From positions 5,736,001 to 5,800,000 of the forward strand of contig CM067531.1 of assembly GCA_034509925.1 (NCBI GenBank): a stretch of DNA of 64,000 bases, read 5' to 3'. Of this stretch, positions 59,601-64,000 are shown one piece after another. Below the pieces are notes generated by a model. That model was given only the letters and a program-made list of their open reading frames with translations. It was not told the DNA's origin and did no database searches. The stretch comes from Hirudinaria manillensis (taxonomy: Eukaryota; Annelida; Clitellata; Hirudinida; Hirudinidae). Every line of letters begins with the position of its first letter. The first letter of the stretch is position 1. Made by a program: the position numbers and the translations under genes.

Positions 59601-62600
59601 TTGGTTAGCAGAGTCTGGACTGAAGAAAGGTCACGGCCATAATCCTCAGAACGCACCTGGGCCTCTTTGTCAGCTTTGAAAAGAAAGTAATTTGATTAAA
59701 AATAAAAAATAACATAACGTATGTAATTCTTAAAAGAAACTATTGCAACTGAGAATGATTGGAACACCAACCTATCCAGCTTTCAACCACATCTGTTTTC
59801 CATATGAATTGAAGGAAAGCAAAGTTGTCAACAAGACTTGTCTTTCTGTCATCTGCAGCACTTTGCAATGAATTCAACTTAGCCTTCAAAGTCTGGCATC
59901 TCTGTTTGATGTTGTCTCCGTTGTGGTTGCCCTCGGAGATGAGTCTGTCTCCCTCCTTGGTGATCTCGATGCACCTGTCCTCGTGCACCTTGAAGTCAGT
60001 CTCAAAAGCATTGTGCTTCTTCAACAGCCCTTGAACGGCAGCCAAAGAATCTCCGTAATCGTCACCAGAGAGCAGGTGTTGCTTCTCATTTATCCATGCT
60101 TCCTCCTCTTCGATGCTGGCTGCAAACTGCTGATAAGCCAAGGACTCTTCGAGTTTCTTGCCTCTTGTGCCTGCCAACTTCTTCAGTTCATCCCAGTTAC
60201 GAGCCAATTGCTGCAATTTCTGTTGTATGTCTCCGGTCATCAGGTTGGATTCGGCCATGAGTTTTTCTCCAGTATCCTGAACAGACTGAAGGCAAAAAAA
60301 ATCAAAATCACTATGTTATTAAACATCACCTTGTCAAAATAAATAGGAGACTACTTATGAGACAATAAATAGAAGATCCAAATTTCCAACCTGGATTGAA
60401 GGCTCGTGGCTGGAAAGCTCGGCTTCCAAACGCTTGTGCTTCTTCCTCAGGTTTTGAACACCAGTCAAATCCCTTCCATAATCATCAGAACCAACAAGAA
60501 GCTTCTTCTCCCTAAAAGGCAAAAGGTTTTAAGGATTAATAACATAACCAACCAGGATTCATCTAATGCAACAAACAATGTAATTCATAAAAATTTCCAA
60601 AATCATAATCTCACTTGATCCAAGCTTCTTCATCATCAATGTCTCTGAAGAACTGATGCAGAGTCTGGGCTTCGTTCAACCTTGCACGTCTATGGGCTGC
60701 AAGAGTTCTAACTCTGAAAGTATTTAAAAAATTTTATTGTCATTTAATTTCAACAATTTAGTAAAAATTAAAAATGCTGACCTTTCGTATCTCTCATTAA
60801 TGGATTGTTTCTTTTCCTTGATGTTCTCCGTGTCCCACATTCCAGTATCAATGAATGCATTGGCTTGATCATTTAGGTCCTTCACACGATCGTCGTGGGT
60901 CTGAATGTCAGCCTCAAGAAGTTTGTGCTTCTGAACAAGATTTTGGACTGTGGCAAGATCTTTTCCATAGTCTTCAGCTTCCAGCATGTGCTCAACCTGA
61001 CAAAGAAATTGAAATGCCATTGAAATAAAAATGGAAAATCTAATTATTGTCATGTTTTATCAGCATCCCATGCAAGTGAGATCCCTGGCTTTGCAAGGTA
61101 GGTTAAAAACATTATGGCTTGTTAGCACATCATCGAAGGCTAACCATAAGGCCAAACTTCACATGTTTGTACATTGCAAACTATAGCCAAACTGCAGATG
61201 TTTGTGACTCACTGCACAGTGGGTGAGTGCCCATGGAAAGAACCATTTTATAAATGTAAATTTATATTCTAGTAGTAATGTGCCCCAATTGTGCTTTATG
61301 GAAGTACAAAAGTTGCTTATAACTGTGAATCAAGACACTAACTTCTCCGAGCCAAAACTCAAGATCCTTGACAGCAGCAGTGTACATTCTTTGTCTGTTG
61401 GCCTCCTTCAGTTTGTCACCCTTTTCAGAGGTCTTGCCAGTGAGGTATTGCCAATCTCCGAGCAATTTGTGAACTCTCTCCCTCACTGCATCTTCTGAAC
61501 CAGCACACTGTTCCTTCTCAATCAATTCTGAAATTCAGAACAACATTTCAACCGATTCTAACTCCGAACAGAAGTATGAGTAAATTTCATACTTTCTCCC
61601 ATCTTCAGGACAGCTTGAATTCTATCAGTATTGGCAGCCAGTTCAGACTCAAAGGCTTGATGCTTCTGATGTTTTGCCTAGTAAGAGTAATAACAATAAT
61701 GTCCATTAATTGGTGACTGTAATAAGACATTTAAGAAAGAAAAATATTTATTCATGTCATGGATGGAGGACCTGTGCCCCTTACCCACCCACTAAATATA
61801 ATTGGCACATATCATGATGCTACCTGAATATTTGATGGATCTTTGTAAGACTCATCCATGGCAGTCTGAAGCTTCTCGTTAATCCAAATTTCCATCTCGT
61901 CGACGTCTCTGGAGAACTGCTGCAGAGACTGGGCTTCTCCAAGCTTTGCTCTGTTTTCAAGGAGAGCCTCCTTTAGTTTCCTCCACCTTTCAAGTACTTC
62001 ATCTCTCCTATTAACAATGCCAGGAGCATCATAGTGTCCAGTCTAGAAATATCAAAGGATTCATTGTTAGTTCCCACAACAGTAACTTCATCAATGTCCA
62101 ACAAATAAGCAACAAACCTCAACCAACTGCTCAGCAAATTGCTGGAGGTTTGCAATTTTCTCTTCTTGTGAGCTGATAGCTCTATCAAAGTCTTCATGTT
62201 TTTTAAGCAAAGCCTCGACACTGTCACCAGATCCATCGACGCTGTCCTCGAGGGAAGCCTCCCTCGCTGCCATCCAGGTTTCGGCCTGTTCACAGTCTCT
62301 GTGGAACAGCTGCAATTCATAGCATTGATCCAGTTTGGCTTTCCTAGCTTCCCAAGCACTGTACAAGAAATTGACAATGTAGTAACAAGCAGAATGGAAA
62401 TGGTATTAATAGGCGACTTAATATTTTTAATTTACCAGTAAACATCTCATTTAAAAATATTTAAATCATAATATTCATTAAATCGATTGTTGATGTGACT
62501 GACTTTTCCAGCAAGTCCCTGGCTTCCTGGAGTTCATCAAGTCTATGCTTCACCTCAGGAGCAGCATAGTGATTCTTTTGGAGAAGTTGGTTGCCAAACA

Positions 62601-64000
62601 ACTCAAATGCTTGGAATGTTCCATTCCTGGCATCAATTTCCATTTTGTGCTCCTACAAGAGTTAAACAGACATGAGTGAAATCAAAATATAAAAAAAACA
62701 AATCATTAAGAATGCTCATGCCTCGATGATGTCCATCATCATCATCTTCAATTTTATTCATAATCATTCATAAATACACAACACAATATGTAACCTTATG
62801 TACACATTTAATGTTCAGACAAAATGAGCAAATTAATAATACATTACAGAAAATTCATTCCACCCATAATCACCAATTTAACCAAAACCAAATTCAGTAA
62901 GTAATGAAAAACACTTGTTCTTCACACAGAAAGGTTAGTTTGAACAACTGGTGATTGCATAAAACCTCAGTGAAGCCATACCATGCTGTGAACATCTTAA
63001 GTCAAACTGCACTCAATGTAATGATTACCCCTTTTTCAGCTGGATATAAATGACTCTGTAATTCACTATACATATCCTGAAAAACATCCACTTATTTGTA
63101 TTACTATGGACCTAATCCAAGGCAAAGCATTGTTTGGAATCTGATGAGATTCTATGACCATCAGGTACATTTAACAGCAGATATATCTAAATGTAATTGC
63201 AAACGATTCCCAAAGAATGCAAGGTGATTTCATCACTGCCCACTTAACATGAGTCTCTTGACATCTTGTCAAACTTAATCATTTAATTATATTTCAAGTG
63301 GCTTCATTTTTGTTCCTCTTAGTTATCCAATATCTTATTAGTTATCAAATCCTATTAGTTATCCATTTTCCTATTAGTTACAATCCACTTTCCTCTTTCC
63401 TCAAACCAGTTTTTTTTTGTTGCAGAGTCATAGATATCATTGAGATGTAACATAAACACGTTTCCATAACAAAACCATTCGACGAACCTTGTGCCTTTCG
63501 AGAAGTGCCTCGGCACCGGTGACGTCCTTTGCGAGCTCGTCCGACGAAACTAGAGCAGTCATGCTCTTTATCCAGGACATCAGATCTCTAAAGAAAGAAA
63601 AGATCAAAACACGATTTGACAATTGAGAGTCCACCATTTCAAGTCAGCATTTTCAAACGTACCTGAAGTCACTCAAGAATCTCTGCAAGTCGTAAGAGTC
63701 GAGCAGTTTAAGTTTACGAGCTTCAGAATTCTTGGTCAGGGCATTCCATTTCTCAACAATCTCATTCTGATGATCATAGATGGTCTGAGCCTGATCTGGG
63801 TGGGTTTGCATCAGTCTTTGTGCTGTGCTATCCAAGTCCTTAACTTTCTCTCCAATAGCAGCCAAATCTCTCTCGAGACCTAAATAAATAAAATTTTACA
63901 AGTTAGAGAGAAACAATAACAGCAGCAACAACACAAAAGATAATGCGTGCAGACCTTCATGCTTCCTTTGAAGACGTTGCACAGTTGCAAGATCATTTCC
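56640..64000 (-). CDS. Alpha-spectrin, C-terminal portion (5' part beyond window)
   Basis: Membrane-skeleton protein forming actin-linked alpha/beta tetramers. About 24 exons are visible; the N-terminal repeats and SH3 domain lie beyond 64000. Roughly the last seven three-helix spectrin repeats are present (for example [76 protein letters not shown]). The beta-spectrin-contact tail follows ([20 protein letters not shown]). The calmodulin-like domain has two canonical EF loops: [12 protein letters not shown] (exon about 57259-57114) and [12 protein letters not shown] (split over exons ending near 57114 and starting 57036). The end is [11 protein letters not shown] and a TGA at 56640. Other phase-checked exons: 58414-58397, 58127-58033, 57036-56889, 56765-56640. 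Identity to vertebrate alpha-II is very high in the tail. Confidence 0.97.
57761..58032. repeat. ~34-bp intronic minisatellite carrying splice-donor copies
   Basis: Eight units with core ATGTTATGCATGTTAACCTA and TTTCATACCACA. On the minus (gene) strand each contains AATAG|GTTAAC, the same junction as the true alpha-spectrin donor at 58033/58032. The last unit overlaps that exon end, so the array appears to have grown from the exon-intron boundary. Confidence 0.92.
58397..58414 (-). CDS. 18-nt microexon of alpha-spectrin
   Basis: Flanked by TTTGTCAG and GTGAGT. With two bases from the exon before and one from the exon after it encodes R-L-W-L-L-D-G, joining ...FHQWLTDT to [18 protein letters not shown]. 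The equivalent site in vertebrate alpha-II spectrin reads T-Y-L-L-D-G, which supports it. Part of the alpha-spectrin CDS above. Confidence 0.85.
62660..63487. other. Long alpha-spectrin intron without visible feature
   Basis: About 830 bp between the exons beginning near 62653 and ending near 63488. It contains a short CAT run and imperfect repeats of TTAGTTATC near 63320-63380, but no exon or element. Confidence 0.6.

Noticed and set aside
1-64000. CRISPR array, prophage or bacterial operon
   Set aside because: The repeats are contiguous satellites without unique spacers, and all genes have eukaryotic introns.

Overview
This is an AT-rich, intron-rich animal nuclear segment. Every confident gene is a metazoan family with GT-AG introns, mostly short, whose reading phases agree across junctions. 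The gene set (a SIFamide/NPFF-type peptide receptor, an inward rectifier, TopBP1, ZC3H18, Ctr1, ADAMTS, NDST, alpha-spectrin), the TATA-poor AT-rich spacers and the dense conserved introns suggest an invertebrate, most likely an ecdysozoan such as an arthropod; the exact lineage cannot be read from this window. I see no bacterial operon, CRISPR array, rRNA or tRNA gene, and no viral gene.

Layout. 1-5.4 kb: simple-sequence and minisatellite DNA containing a nearly perfect ~1.5-kb tandem duplication. 5.5-5.8 kb (-): first coding exon of a rhodopsin-type peptide GPCR whose other exons are not in view. 8.65-10.27 kb (+): intronless inward-rectifier K+ channel. 11.7-12.8 kb (-): C2H2 zinc-finger protein. 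14.14-14.99 kb (-): a small four-exon gene assembled here by splice-phase reasoning, family not recognised. 16.0-17.5 kb (+): STARD10/PCTP-like lipid-transfer protein in six exons. 18.17-27.91 kb (-): TopBP1 in about 38 exons. 29.17-34.41 kb (+): ZC3H18. 34.48-35.78 kb (-): copper transporter Ctr1. 38.46-46.48 kb (-): ADAMTS protease of the ADAMTS2/3/14 type with a complete zinc site and a very short prodomain. 47.13-47.72 kb: a hAT-like non-autonomous transposon. 48.48-54.08 kb (-): heparan sulfate N-deacetylase/N-sulfotransferase. 54.1-56.6 kb: non-coding spacer of different composition with repeats. 56.64-64.0 kb (-): the 3' half of alpha-spectrin, running off the right edge.

The genes do not form a pathway. 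What links them is arrangement: TopBP1 and ZC3H18 are head-to-head (start codons ~1.26 kb apart), and ZC3H18 and Ctr1 are tail-to-tail with stop codons only 67 bp apart. ADAMTS (matrix protease) and NDST (heparan sulfate modification) are same-strand neighbours that both act on the extracellular matrix, but nothing in the sequence shows co-regulation.

I did not find a clear new biological system. The most unusual signals are an intronic minisatellite in alpha-spectrin whose every unit copies the adjacent 5' splice site, the minimal ADAMTS prodomain, two GC-AG introns required by reading frame, an 18-nt microexon, the unrecognised four-exon gene, and the hAT-like element.
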